Translations under genes and position numbers: made by a program
From: Pseudoclavibacter triregionum
GTDB taxonomy: Bacteria > Actinomycetota > Actinomycetes > Actinomycetales > Microbacteriaceae
Assembly: GCA_910822395.1 (NCBI GenBank)
Contig: OU365335.1
Coordinates: 1,426,001 to 1,490,000, forward strand
Direction: 5' to 3'
Length of the DNA stretch: 64,000 nt
The notes under the pieces: model-generated
What the model was told of the DNA's origin: nothing
Database searches by the model: none
What the model saw: the letters and a program-made list of their open reading frames with translations, nothing else
Shown: piece by piece, positions 1 through 8,365 of the stretch
How the letters are laid out: every line of letters begins with the position of its first letter
Numbering within the stretch: the stretch's first letter is position 1

Positions 1-398
1 AGCTCGGCCGCATGCTCGGCGGAGGCCGCGGCGGGGTCCGAGGCTTCGGCGTCCTCGTCGTGCCAGGGGAGGGCGTCGTCCTGGGCGGCGTCGGGGAGGT
101 CCTCGAGCGCGGCCTCCTCGGCGGCGAGCGAGGCGTCGGCCGGAGACTCGAACTCGAGCACGACCTCCTCGCCGGCGGGCAGCCCGGCGGGGGCGGAGTC
201 GGCGTCGGCGGCGGCGCTCGCGGCGGCGGCCCCTTCGGCGGCGTCCGGCGAGATCGGCGCCTTGGGCTCGCCCTCGGCGCAGGGACCGGCGGTATCCGCG
301 CGGCGGGCGGCGGACGCGTCGAGCGCGCCGTCTCGTCCCTGGTCCAGCGGTCCCTGGTCGAGCGGGCGGTCGTCGGGGTGGCCGTTCGTCTCCGTCAC
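1..398 (-). CDS. Acidic N-terminus of a probable protein O-mannosyltransferase (partial)
   Basis: The reading frame is open on the minus strand from GTG at 398 to the left window edge; an ATG at 407 is also in frame. About 130 visible residues are Ala/Asp/Glu/Pro-rich and disordered, with no recognisable domain. The assignment rests on position only: in mycobacteria and relatives the dolichyl-phosphate-mannose protein mannosyltransferase gene lies divergently beside rsmI, and acidic N-terminal extensions before the first membrane helix occur in that family. TACGAT sits 7 nt before the GTG, which favours GTG and a leaderless mRNA. It could be another membrane or secreted protein, because the catalytic part lies outside the window. 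Confidence 0.55.
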   Translation of the reverse strand, partial: MTETNGHPDDRPLDQGPLDQGRDGALDASAARRADTAGPCAEGEPKAPISPDAAEGAAAASAAADADSAPAGLPAGEEVVLEFESPADASLAAEEAALEDLPDAAQDDALPWHDEDAEASDPAAASAEHAAE

Positions 399-405
399 GC
401 GGAAC

Positions 406-411
406 ATCGTA
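406..411 (-). promoter_or_regulatory. -10 element, leaderless, left-edge gene
   Basis: TACGAT on the minus strand ends 7 nt before the GTG at 398, so transcription would begin at or next to the start codon. Confidence 0.5.
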
Positions 412-591
412 GGCGGGCGCCGCGGCGCGCCCGGGGAGCCTGGCCGGGCGTCCCACCCGGGGCCGAGGGAGGCTCATGCGCCGGACGGCCCTCGGACGGA
501 CCGGGCCGAGGGGCCTCGGCGGCCGCCGCCGAGGCCCGCACCGCCGCGCCCCGGCCAGCCCGCGCCCCGGCCCGCGTGGGATCATCGGCCC

Positions 592-1407
592 ATGATCATC
601 CTCGCGGGCACCCCGATCGGCAACCTCGGCGACGCCTCGTCCCGCCTCGTCGAGACGCTGCGGGGCGCGAGCCTTGTCGCCTGCGAGGACACCCGCACGA
701 CCGCCCGCCTGCTGGGCCTGCTCGGCATCGGGGAGCGCCCGCGCCTCATCGCCCTCCACGAGCACAACGAGGACGCCCTCGCCGCCGAGCTCGTCGAGCG
801 GGCCCGCGAGGAGGACGTCGTCCTCATCACCGACGCGGGCATGCCCGGCATCTCCGACCCCGGCTACCCGGTCGTCGCCCGCGCGGCCGCGGAGGGCGTG
901 GCCGTCACGGCCGTCCCCGGCCCTTCGGCCGTCATCACCGCGCTCGCGCTCTCGGGCCTGCCGACCGACCGCTTCGCCTTCGACGGCTTCGTGCCCCGCA
1001 AGGCGGGCGAGCGCGACCGGATGCTCCGCGAGCTCGCCTCCGAACCCCGCACGGTCGTCCTCTTCGAGTCGCCCCACCGCCTCGCCGAGACGCTCCGCGC
1101 GATGGCGGGCGCCTTCCCCGCCGGCCGCCGGATCGCCGTGTGCCGCGAGCTCACGAAGCTCCACGAGGAGGTGCGCCGCGGGACGGCCGCCGAGCTCGCG
1201 GAGTGGGCTGAGGAGGGGGTGCGGGGCGAGATCGTCCTCGTCGTCGAGGCGGCGTCGATCGCGCCGGTCGAGGAGGCGGACGCCGTCGCGCAGGTGCGAC
1301 GGCTCGTCGCGGACGGCATGCGGCTCAAGGACGCCGCGGCCGAGGTCGCCGAGGCGACGGGCCGCTCGAAGCGCGAGCTCTACGAGGCGGCGCTGCGGCC
1401 GGAGTAG
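592..1407 (+). CDS. rsmI: 16S rRNA (cytidine1402-2'-O)-methyltransferase RsmI
   Basis: RsmI 2'-O-methylates C1402 in the ribosomal P-site region of 16S rRNA using SAM. The protein is 271 aa, a normal family length, and belongs to the tetrapyrrole-methylase-like fold. The N-terminal GTPIGNLGD loop (residues 6-14), CEDTRTT (31-37) and TDAGMPGISDPG (80-91) are the family's SAM and substrate-binding motifs. The ATG at 592 begins MIILAGTPIGN, the expected N-terminus; the longer upstream reading frame is low-complexity Pro/Arg and is rejected. The gene is divergent from the left-edge gene across 193 nt with no clear Shine-Dalgarno. In mycobacteria this same divergent pair precedes metG and tatD, as here. 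Confidence 0.95.
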   Translation: MIILAGTPIGNLGDASSRLVETLRGASLVACEDTRTTARLLGLLGIGERPRLIALHEHNEDALAAELVERAREEDVVLITDAGMPGISDPGYPVVARAAAEGVAVTAVPGPSAVITALALSGLPTDRFAFDGFVPRKAGERDRMLRELASEPRTVVLFESPHRLAETLRAMAGAFPAGRRIAVCRELTKLHEEVRRGTAAELAEWAEEGVRGEIVLVVEAASIAPVEEADAVAQVRRLVADGMRLKDAAAEVAEATGRSKRELYEAALRPE

Positions 1408-1542
1408 GGAGGCGGCCCGAGCAGGGGATACGGTCGGCGCCGCGCCGGATGCTCCGCCCGCGCGCCGCTCGCCATCCCCAGGCGCGAGTCGCCCGAGCCG
1501 TCCCCAGCTCGCTCCCGCCCGGCCGATCCGCCCGCCCGCGCC

Positions 1543-1548
1543 TAGGAT
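1543..1548 (+). promoter_or_regulatory. -10 element, leaderless, metG
   Basis: TAGGAT followed by 7 nt and the ATG at 1556. It partly overlaps an alternative in-frame ATG at 1547, which would lie inside the promoter and is therefore unlikely to be used. Confidence 0.6.
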
Positions 1549-1555
1549 GGTCCGC

Positions 1556-3154
1556 ATGTCCTCCGGCTCCGCCTTCTACGTGACGACCCCGATCTTCTAC
1601 GTCAACGACGTGCCCCACATCGGCCACGCCTACACCGAGATCGCGGCCGACGTGCTCGCGCGCTGGCACCGCCAGCGGGGCGACCGCACGTGGTTCCTCA
1701 CGGGCACGGACGAGCACGGCCAGAAGATCCTCCGCTCGGCCGTCGCCAACGGAGTGACGCCCAAGGAGTGGGCCGACCGGCTCGTCTCCGAGGCGTGGCA
1801 GCCGATGATGACGACGCTGAACGTCTCGAACGACGACTTCATCCGCACGACCGACGAGCGCCACGAGCGCGCCGTCGCCCGCTTCCTCGAGACCCTCAAC
1901 GACGCCGGCCACATCTACGCGGCCGAGTTCGAGGCGCTCTACTGCGTCGGCTGCGAGGAGTTCAAGCCCGAGTCGGAGATCGTGAATGGCGAGGACCAGT
2001 ACGAGGGCCAGAAGGTCTGCGCGATCCACTCGAAGCCGCTCGAGCTGCTCCAGGAGCACAACTACTTCTTCCGCCTCTCCGACTTCCAGGATCGGCTGCT
2101 CGAGTTCTACGAGGCGAACCCCGAGTTCATCCAGCCCGCCTCGGCCCGCAACGAGGTCGTGAGCTTCGTGCGCTCGGGCCTCAAGGACCTCTCGATCTCG
2201 CGCACGACCTTCGACTGGGGCGTGAAGGTGCCGTGGGACGAGTCGCACGTCGTGTACGTGTGGTTCGACGCGCTCCTCAACTACATCTCGGCCATCGGCT
2301 GGGGCAGCGACGAGCCGGGCGAGGCCGAGCGCTTCGCGCGCACCTGGCCCGCGACGCACATCGTCGGCAAGGACATCCTCCGCTTCCACGCGGTCATCTG
2401 GCCCGCCATGCTCATGGCCGCCGGGCTCCCGACCCCCGAGCGCGTCTTCGGCCACGGATGGCTGCTCGTCGGCGGCGAGAAGATGTCGAAGTCGAAGCTC
2501 ACCGGCATCGAGCCGAGCGAGATCACCGACGTCTTCGGCTCGGACGCCTTCCGCTACTACTTCATGCGCGCGATCCGCTTCGGCCAGGACGGCTCCTTCT
2601 CGTGGGAGGACCTCTCCGCCCGCTACCAGGCCGAGCTCGCGAACGGCTTCGGCAACCTCGCATCGCGCGTCATCGCGATGGCGAAGAAGTACTTCGACGG
2701 CCAGGTGCCGGAGGCCGGGGCGCTCGAGTCGGTCGACCAGGCGATCCTCGATCTCGCCTCGTCGGCCGCGACGGCCGCCGACGAGGCCATGGGCCGGATC
2801 GCCATCGACGACGCGATCGCCGAGATCTGGAAGCTCGTCGACGAGCTCAACGGCTACATCACCGAGACCCAGCCCTGGGTGCTCGCGAAGGACGAGGCCC
2901 AGCGCGGCCGCCTCGCCGCGGTCATCTCGACGGCGATCCGCGGCGTCGGCGCGCTCGCCGTGCTGCTCCACCCGATGCTCCCGCTCGCGACCGAGAAGCT
3001 CTGGACGGCGCTCGGCGGCGAGGGCGCGCTCGACGAGGTGCCCGTCTCGGAGGCGGCGCAGTGGCGCGGCTCCGGCTCGCTCGGCGAGCTCGCGCCGCTC
3101 TTCCCGCGCATCGAGCAGGAGACGCCGCAGACGCCGACCCCGGCGGCCGGCTAG
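1556..3154 (+). CDS. metG: Methionyl-tRNA synthetase
   Basis: This class I aminoacyl-tRNA synthetase charges initiator and elongator tRNA-Met. The 532 aa protein carries HIGH at residues 21-24 and KMSKS at 309-313. A cysteine pair (YCVGC) in the connective peptide near residues 126-129, plus a later Cys/His pair, suggests one zinc knuckle. There is no C-terminal EMAP/tRNA-binding domain, in keeping with the short actinobacterial form. The anticodon-binding helical domain fills roughly 350-520. The start is set by the leaderless promoter and by MSSGSAFYVTTPIFYVND. tatD begins 10 nt downstream, so the two are probably co-transcribed. Confidence 0.97.
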   Translation: MSSGSAFYVTTPIFYVNDVPHIGHAYTEIAADVLARWHRQRGDRTWFLTGTDEHGQKILRSAVANGVTPKEWADRLVSEAWQPMMTTLNVSNDDFIRTTDERHERAVARFLETLNDAGHIYAAEFEALYCVGCEEFKPESEIVNGEDQYEGQKVCAIHSKPLELLQEHNYFFRLSDFQDRLLEFYEANPEFIQPASARNEVVSFVRSGLKDLSISRTTFDWGVKVPWDESHVVYVWFDALLNYISAIGWGSDEPGEAERFARTWPATHIVGKDILRFHAVIWPAMLMAAGLPTPERVFGHGWLLVGGEKMSKSKLTGIEPSEITDVFGSDAFRYYFMRAIRFGQDGSFSWEDLSARYQAELANGFGNLASRVIAMAKKYFDGQVPEAGALESVDQAILDLASSAATAADEAMGRIAIDDAIAEIWKLVDELNGYITETQPWVLAKDEAQRGRLAAVISTAIRGVGALAVLLHPMLPLATEKLWTALGGEGALDEVPVSEAAQWRGSGSLGELAPLFPRIEQETPQTPTPAAG

Positions 3155-3164
3155 GGGAGGGCGG

Positions 3165-4214
3165 ATGTCGGAGCAGCAGGAGCCCCGCGAGCAGCCCGCC
3201 GCCCGAGGCGCCGAGCAGACCGCCGAGGAGCGCGCCGGGAAGCCCATCCCGGGCACCCCGCGCGAGGACGGCGGCCCCTCGCAGTACCTCGCCAAGCGCG
3301 ACGCCGTCTCCGAGCAGGGGCACAAGCGCGTGCTCGAGTACCCGCCGCTCCCGGAGCCGCTGCCCGGCTACTGCTACGACAACCACACGCACCTCGAGAT
3401 CGAGGACGGCGACGAGGAGACCGGCCAGCTCGAGCTCGCCGAGCAGCTCGACCGCGCGAGCGCCGTCGGCATCCGCGGCTCGATCACCGTCGGCGGCGAC
3501 GTCCCCTCGAGCCGCTGGGCCGCCGAGGCCGCGAGCCACGAGCCGCGCCTGCTCGCCGCCGTCGCGATCCACCCCAACGAGGCGCCCCGCTACGCCGAGG
3601 CCGGCGAGCTCGACGAGGCCATCGCCGCGATCGACGCCCTCGCGCCGCTCCCGCGCGTGCGCGCGATCGGCGAGACCGGCCTCGACTACTTCCGCACCGA
3701 GGGGGAGGCCGCCCTCAAGGCGCAGATGGACTCCTTCGAGGCGCATATCGAGCTCGCGAAGCGGCACGAGCTCGCGATGCAGATCCACGACCGCGACGCG
3801 CACGACGACGTCATCGCGACGCTGCGCCGCTGCGGCGCCCCCGAGACGACGGTCTTCCACTGCTTCTCCGGCGACGCCGACATAGCCCGCATCTGCGCCG
3901 ACGAGGGCTGGTACCTCTCCTTCGCCGGCACCGTGACCTTCAAGAACGCGAAGAACCTCCGCGAGGCGCTCGAGGTGACGCCCGTCGAGCGCATCCTCGT
4001 CGAGTCGGACGCCCCGTTCCTCACGCCGACGCCCTTCCGCGGGCGCCCGAACGCGCCGTATCTCGTGCCCCACACGATCCGCTTCATCGCGGAACACCTC
4101 GGCAAGGACCTCGCCATGCTCACGGCGATCATCGCCGCGAACACCGAGCGCGTCTACGGCGCCTGGGACGCCGAGCCCCTCGCCCATCCCGCCGAGCAGC
4201 TGGCGCGGCCGTGA
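3165..4214 (+). CDS. TatD-family metal-dependent deoxyribonuclease
   Basis: TatD proteins are two-metal TIM-barrel hydrolases with 3'-5' exonuclease activity on DNA or RNA; the cytosolic role is usually repair or nucleic acid turnover. The HTH metal motif (DNHTHLE, about residues 69-75), a conserved Glu in AIGETGLDY (about 167-175), QIHDRDAHDD (about 206-215) and HCF (about 228-230) are present, and ESDAPFLTP supplies the last Asp near 275. The protein is 349 aa; the first 65 residues are an Arg/Glu/Pro-rich extension not typical of the E. coli enzyme. GGGAGGG precedes the ATG. Its last 4 bases overlap the rsmA start (GTGA), so translation is probably coupled. Confidence 0.92.
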   Translation: MSEQQEPREQPAARGAEQTAEERAGKPIPGTPREDGGPSQYLAKRDAVSEQGHKRVLEYPPLPEPLPGYCYDNHTHLEIEDGDEETGQLELAEQLDRASAVGIRGSITVGGDVPSSRWAAEAASHEPRLLAAVAIHPNEAPRYAEAGELDEAIAAIDALAPLPRVRAIGETGLDYFRTEGEAALKAQMDSFEAHIELAKRHELAMQIHDRDAHDDVIATLRRCGAPETTVFHCFSGDADIARICADEGWYLSFAGTVTFKNAKNLREALEVTPVERILVESDAPFLTPTPFRGRPNAPYLVPHTIRFIAEHLGKDLAMLTAIIAANTERVYGAWDAEPLAHPAEQLARP

Positions 4215-5110
4215 GCGGCGCGACGCTCCTCGGCGCGGCCGAGATCCGCGAGCTCGCCGCCGAGCTCGACGTGACGCCGACGAAGAAGCTCGGCCAGAAC
4301 TTCGTCCACGACGCGAACACCGTGCGCCGGATCGCCGAGGTGGGCCGCGTCGAGGCCGGCGAGCGCATCGTCGAGGTGGGGCCCGGCCTCGGCTCGCTCA
4401 CCCTCGCGATCCTCGAGCGCGGCGCGGCCGTCACGGCCATCGAGATCGACCCGCGGCTCGCCGCGAAGCTGCCGGCGACGGTCGCCGCGCACGCGCCGGG
4501 GGCGGAGCTCGAGGTCATCCTCTCGGACGCCCTGCAGGTCGAGGACGTCCCCGGCGAGCCCGTCGCGATCGTCGCGAACCTGCCCTACAACGTGTCCGTG
4601 CCGGTGCTCCTGCACCTCCTCGCGCGCGTGCCGAGCCTCGAGCGCGGGGTCGTCATGGTGCAGGCCGAGGTCGGCGAGCGCCTCGCCGCCGCCCCCGGAT
4701 CGAAGGTCTACGGCGCCCCGAGCGTGAAGGCCGCCTGGTACGGCCGCTGGCGCACCGCGGGCCTCGTGAGCCGGCGCGTGTTCTGGCCCGAGCCGAACGT
4801 CGACTCGATCCTCGTCGCCTACGAGCGCGGCGAGCAGCCGGGCGACGAGGCCCTGCGCGCCCGGGTGTTCGAGCTCGTGGACGCCGCCTTCGGGCAGCGC
4901 CGCAAGATGCTGCGGCAGGCGGTGGCCCCGGCCTTCGGCGGCAGCTCGGCGGCCGCCATCCTCGCCCTCGATGAGGCCGGCATCGACCCCACCGCGAGAG
5001 GGGAGGCGCTCGGCATCGACGACTTCGTGCGCCTCGCGCAGGTCGCCCTCCCGACGGACCCGCAGGTCGTCCCGGCCGCCGACGACGCCGCCCGCGCGCG
5101 GGTAGGTTGA
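4211..5110 (+). CDS. rsmA: 16S rRNA (adenine1518/1519-N6)-dimethyltransferase
   Basis: RsmA (KsgA) dimethylates A1518 and A1519 in helix 45 of 16S rRNA late in 30S assembly. The 299 aa protein has the family signature KKLGQNFVHD (about residues 22-31), SAM motif VEVGPGLGSLT (about 55-65), the acidic AIEID of motif II, and NLPYN (about 124-128), the catalytic motif IV. The helical C-terminal domain includes FGQRRKMLRQA. Start is GTG within a GTGA overlap with tatD, a sign of coupling. No resuscitation-promoting factor gene sits between tatD and rsmA, unlike mycobacteria. Its stop overlaps the ispE promoter. Confidence 0.96.
   Translation: MSGATLLGAAEIRELAAELDVTPTKKLGQNFVHDANTVRRIAEVGRVEAGERIVEVGPGLGSLTLAILERGAAVTAIEIDPRLAAKLPATVAAHAPGAELEVILSDALQVEDVPGEPVAIVANLPYNVSVPVLLHLLARVPSLERGVVMVQAEVGERLAAAPGSKVYGAPSVKAAWYGRWRTAGLVSRRVFWPEPNVDSILVAYERGEQPGDEALRARVFELVDAAFGQRRKMLRQAVAPAFGGSSAAAILALDEAGIDPTARGEALGIDDFVRLAQVALPTDPQVVPAADDAARARVG
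5103..5108 (+). promoter_or_regulatory. -10 element, leaderless, ispE
   Basis: TAGGTT lies 6 nt before the ispE ATG and overlaps the rsmA stop codon by one base, so ispE can be transcribed independently of the upstream operon. Confidence 0.5.
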
Positions 5111-5114
5111 CCGC

Positions 5115-6161
5115 ATGACGCCCGCCGACGCCGCCATGAGCCACGCCGCCGAGCGCCGCCCTGCCGCCGAGTGCCGCGCCGCCGCCGAGCACTGCCCGAC
5201 TGCCGACCACGGCCCTGCCGGCGCGCGCCGCGTCGTCGCGAGCGCGCCCGGCAAGATCAACCTCGCCCTCGCGGTCGGCCCGCTCGACGCCGACGGCTAC
5301 CACCCGCTCGCGACCGTCTTCCTCGCCCTCGACCTCGTCGAGACCGTCGAGGCCGTCCTGCCCGCCGACGACGTCCCGACGGCGGACGCCCTCACCCTCG
5401 CCTTCGACCCCGACTCGGAGATCGATGTCGCGGGCCTCGCCTGCGACGAGTCGAACCTCGCGATCCGCGCCGCCCGCGCCCTCGCCGAGCACGCCGGCGT
5501 CGAGGCGCGCGCCGCGCTGCGCATCCGCAAGCGCGTGCCCATCGCCGGCGGCATGGGCGGGGGATCGGCCGACGCCGCCGCGACCCTCGTCGCCTGCGAC
5601 GCCCTCTGGGGGCTCGAGACGCCGCGCGAGGAGCTCCACGCGATCGCGCGCACGCTCGGCGCGGACGTCCCCTTCGCGCTCGACGGCGGCGCCGCGTTCG
5701 GCACCGGCCGCGGCGATCGCCTCGAGCCCGTGCCGGCCGCGGGCGAGCTCCACGTCCTCCTCGTCCTCGACGCGGAGGGCATGTCGACGCCCGCGACGTA
5801 CCGCGAGCTCGATCGCCTCCGGGAGACGGGCGAGCTGCCGACACCCGTGGAGACGAGCGTCGCGTCCGAGCTCCTCGCGGCGCTCGCCGCCGGCGACGCC
5901 GAGGCGCTGGCGCCGCGGCTCGCGAACGATCTGCAGGCGCCCGCCATCCACCTCCGCCCGCGGCTCGCCGAGGCGATCGCGGACGGCGTCCGCTACGGCG
6001 CCCTCGCCGGGATCGTCTCCGGCTCCGGCCCGACCGTCGCCCTCCTCGCCGCCCGCCGCGACGAGGCCCAGCATCTCGCCGCGCAGCTCGAGCTCGACGG
6101 CCGCCGCGTCCTCCTCGCCTCGGGCCCCGCGCCCGGCGCCCGCATCCTCGACGCGAGCTGA
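5115..6161 (+). CDS. ispE: 4-diphosphocytidyl-2-C-methyl-D-erythritol kinase
   Basis: IspE phosphorylates CDP-methylerythritol in the non-mevalonate isoprenoid pathway. It is a GHMP-family kinase: APGKINL near residues 44-50 holds the substrate-side Lys, the ATP-binding loop PIAGGMGGGSAD spans 142-153, and GIVSGSGPTV near the C-terminus is the third GHMP motif. The ATG at 5115 gives 348 aa, about 38 residues longer than usual at the N-terminus with an Ala/Glu/Cys/His-rich stretch; an ATG eight codons in is also possible. The product feeds uppS, also in this window. In mycobacteria rsmA-ispE are likewise adjacent. Confidence 0.95.
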   Translation: MTPADAAMSHAAERRPAAECRAAAEHCPTADHGPAGARRVVASAPGKINLALAVGPLDADGYHPLATVFLALDLVETVEAVLPADDVPTADALTLAFDPDSEIDVAGLACDESNLAIRAARALAEHAGVEARAALRIRKRVPIAGGMGGGSADAAATLVACDALWGLETPREELHAIARTLGADVPFALDGGAAFGTGRGDRLEPVPAAGELHVLLVLDAEGMSTPATYRELDRLRETGELPTPVETSVASELLAALAAGDAEALAPRLANDLQAPAIHLRPRLAEAIADGVRYGALAGIVSGSGPTVALLAARRDEAQHLAAQLELDGRRVLLASGPAPGARILDAS

Positions 6162-6215
6162 GCCGCGGGATCCCCACCGCCCGGCCGAGACCCGGCACGA
6201 CACACCCTCGACACC

Positions 6216-6276
6216 CGCCACCGCCCGAAGACACCGCGCCACCGCCCAAGACATCCCGCCCACCGCCGAAGGAGCC
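6216..6276 (+). repeat. Three degenerate ~20-bp tandem repeats upstream of the first dynamin gene
   Basis: CGCCACCGCCCGAAGACA begins at 6216, CGCCACCGCCCAAGACAT at 6237 and CGCCCACCGCCGAAGGAG at 6257. The third copy contains the AAGGAG ribosome binding site (6269-6274) of the downstream gene. The array is short and imperfect, so chance expansion of C-rich sequence is possible. Confidence 0.5.
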
Positions 6277-6280
6277 CGCC

Positions 6281-8167
6281 ATGACGATGCAGCCGCCGCA
6301 GGGCCAGCGCCCGCCCGCCAAATCCGGCGCCGCCGTCTTCCAGAAGATGCGCGCCATCGGCAAGGCGCTCGGCGAGGCCGAGGAGTTCGACCGCATCCTC
6401 GCCCGCATGAAGGACGCCCGCACCGGGCATCCCTCGATCGTCATGGTCGGCGAGATCAGCCGCGGCAAGTCGACCCTCGTGAACGCCCTCCTCGGCCAGC
6501 CCGGCCTCGCGCCCGTCGACGCCGCCGAGACGACCGCGCTCGTCGTGAACTTCGCGCCGACGACGCCCGAGAAGCCGGCCGGCACGGCCATCCTCGAGTT
6601 CGAGTACGAGCCCACCGAGCGCCCCGTGCCGCTCCAGGAGCTCTCGAGCTGGGTGCGCGTCGACGGCGCCTCGCTCCAGGCCGCCGAGTTCCCGCCGCTC
6701 CAGGCGACCGTCCACGTCGACTCGTGGCTGCTGCCGAAGACCCTCATCGTCGACACCCCCGGCACCGGCGGCCTCTCCGAGGCCTACGCCCGCCGCGCCC
6801 TCGACCGCGCCGAGCGCGCCTCCGTGCTCGTCCTCGTCACCGACGCCGGCGGCCGCATCTCGAGCCACGCCCTCGACTTCCTCCGCGCCTGCAGCGAGTC
6901 GGTCGCCGAGGTCGTCGTCGTGGTGAACAAGATCGACGCCCACCGCTCGGCGTGGCAGTCGATCGTCGAGGAGGATCGCCAGATCCTCGGCACGATCTCG
7001 GAGTGCCTCGGCCGCAGCGCCGTCCTCGGCCTCTCGGCGCGCTGGGCCGAGCAGGCCGCCCTCGAGCAGGACCCTGCCCGCCGCGCGAAGCTCCTCGAGC
7101 TCAGCCGCATCGAGGACTTCACGCGCGTCATCCGCGGCATCCTCGCGCGCGCCGACCAGCTCCCCGCCGCGAACGCCCTCCGCCAGGCGCAGTCGGCGCT
7201 CACGCCGCACCTCGAGAGCATGGTCGCCGAGAAGCAGGCCCTCGCGAGCGTCGAGGAGCGCGCCGCGAACCCCGACGCCGCCGCCGACGCCGAGCTCATG
7301 CGCGCAAAGGAGAAGCGCGAGGAGCTCCTCCTCACCTTCGACGACTCGAAGTACGACTGGCCCGCCGCGATCGAGGACCTCCGCGGCGAGCTCCAGTCGG
7401 AGACCTCCGGCCGCGCGCGCCACTTCCAGAACGTGTGGAAGGACCGCATCGACCGCGAGTGGACGAAGCTCTCGAAGGACCGCGTCATCGTCATGCAGAA
7501 CGAGCTCGACGCCGCCCTCGAGGTCGAGATGACGGCGCAGATCGCCTCGACGATCACGAAGTGCGCGAAGCTCGTCCGCTGGCTCTACGGCGAGGCCGGC
7601 ATGCAGCCGACCCCCGAGCTGCTCGAGACCTTCGGCGTGCGCCGCAACGCATGGCGCGGCCAGCGGCACGAGCAGTTCGACCGCCGCGGCCAGAAGGTCG
7701 AGGCGCGCATGCTCCTCGGCTCGGCGATGCAGGGCATCGGCCTCTCGCGCCTCGCCCTCATGGGCGTGGGCACGGCCGTCGCGCTCCCCGCCATGCTCGG
7801 CGTCGCCGTCGTGATGGGCGGCCACGCGATGTGGAGCGGCGGGCGCAAGGCGAACAAGCAGGCCGTCCTCCAGGTGCTCGGCGACCGGACGACCGAGATG
7901 CGCGAGCTCCTCGAGCGCTTCAACCGGCAGTCGATCTCGCTCATCCAGACCGAGGCGAAGAAGCAGTTCGACCGCGACCTCAAGAAGGCCGTGAACCAGG
8001 CGAAGGAGGAGGTGCAGCGCCTCCAGCAGGCGAAGTCGGCGACCGTCGAGGAGCGCAAGCGCCGCCTCGCGCAGCTCGAGCCGCGCATCGCCGACCTGCG
8101 GCAGCTGCTCGCCGCCGCCGACCGCGAGCTCGAGCAGCTCGGCTCGGGCTCCGGCGGCGGGGCGTAG
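6281..8167 (+). CDS. Dynamin-like GTPase, IniA-like, with membrane hairpin
   Basis: The 628 aa protein is a bacterial dynamin-like GTPase. G1 is GEISRGKST (57-65), G3 is DTPG (about 157-160) and G4 is NKID (about 214-217). A hydrophobic Gly/Ala/Val-rich segment at about 481-515 fits a membrane-inserting paddle or hairpin, and the last ~80 residues are predicted coiled coil rich in Lys/Glu/Arg. Architecture and length match mycobacterial IniA (about 640 aa), a membrane-remodelling GTPase of the cell-wall stress response; the assignment is by layout, not alignment. AAGGAG lies 6 nt before the ATG. It is the first gene of a dynamin / Hsp70-like / dynamin run and probably acts with the second dynamin at the inner membrane. 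Confidence 0.88.
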   Translation: MTMQPPQGQRPPAKSGAAVFQKMRAIGKALGEAEEFDRILARMKDARTGHPSIVMVGEISRGKSTLVNALLGQPGLAPVDAAETTALVVNFAPTTPEKPAGTAILEFEYEPTERPVPLQELSSWVRVDGASLQAAEFPPLQATVHVDSWLLPKTLIVDTPGTGGLSEAYARRALDRAERASVLVLVTDAGGRISSHALDFLRACSESVAEVVVVVNKIDAHRSAWQSIVEEDRQILGTISECLGRSAVLGLSARWAEQAALEQDPARRAKLLELSRIEDFTRVIRGILARADQLPAANALRQAQSALTPHLESMVAEKQALASVEERAANPDAAADAELMRAKEKREELLLTFDDSKYDWPAAIEDLRGELQSETSGRARHFQNVWKDRIDREWTKLSKDRVIVMQNELDAALEVEMTAQIASTITKCAKLVRWLYGEAGMQPTPELLETFGVRRNAWRGQRHEQFDRRGQKVEARMLLGSAMQGIGLSRLALMGVGTAVALPAMLGVAVVMGGHAMWSGGRKANKQAVLQVLGDRTTEMRELLERFNRQSISLIQTEAKKQFDRDLKKAVNQAKEEVQRLQQAKSATVEERKRRLAQLEPRIADLRQLLAAADRELEQLGSGSGGGA

Positions 8168-8279
8168 CGATCCCGCGGATGGGCGGGGGAGCGCCCCCGG
8201 GGTGGCCCTACGGGCTGAGCGGGTCCAGACCCTGGGGGGAGATCATCCCCAGAGCGTCGCCCGCGACGCATGCGGCGGC

Positions 8280-8285
8280 TACTCT
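8280..8285 (+). promoter_or_regulatory. Possible -10 element ahead of the Hsp70-like gene
   Basis: TACTCT in the 198-nt gap after the first dynamin gene would give a leader of about 75 nt. Just upstream, CTGGGG and CCCCAG (around 8230-8252) could form a weak hairpin. Confidence 0.3.
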
Positions 8286-8365
8286 TGTCGCGACATGAGG
8301 GCCCTTCCGGCCCGAACGAGCACGACTTCCGGGCTCCGGCCCGGCGAGACGCGAGCGGAGGCAGC

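Noticed and set aside
1325-3325. Long antisense open frame opposite metG
   Set aside because: High GC removes stop codons from shadow frames; the sense frame has all MetG motifs and the antisense translation is low-complexity.
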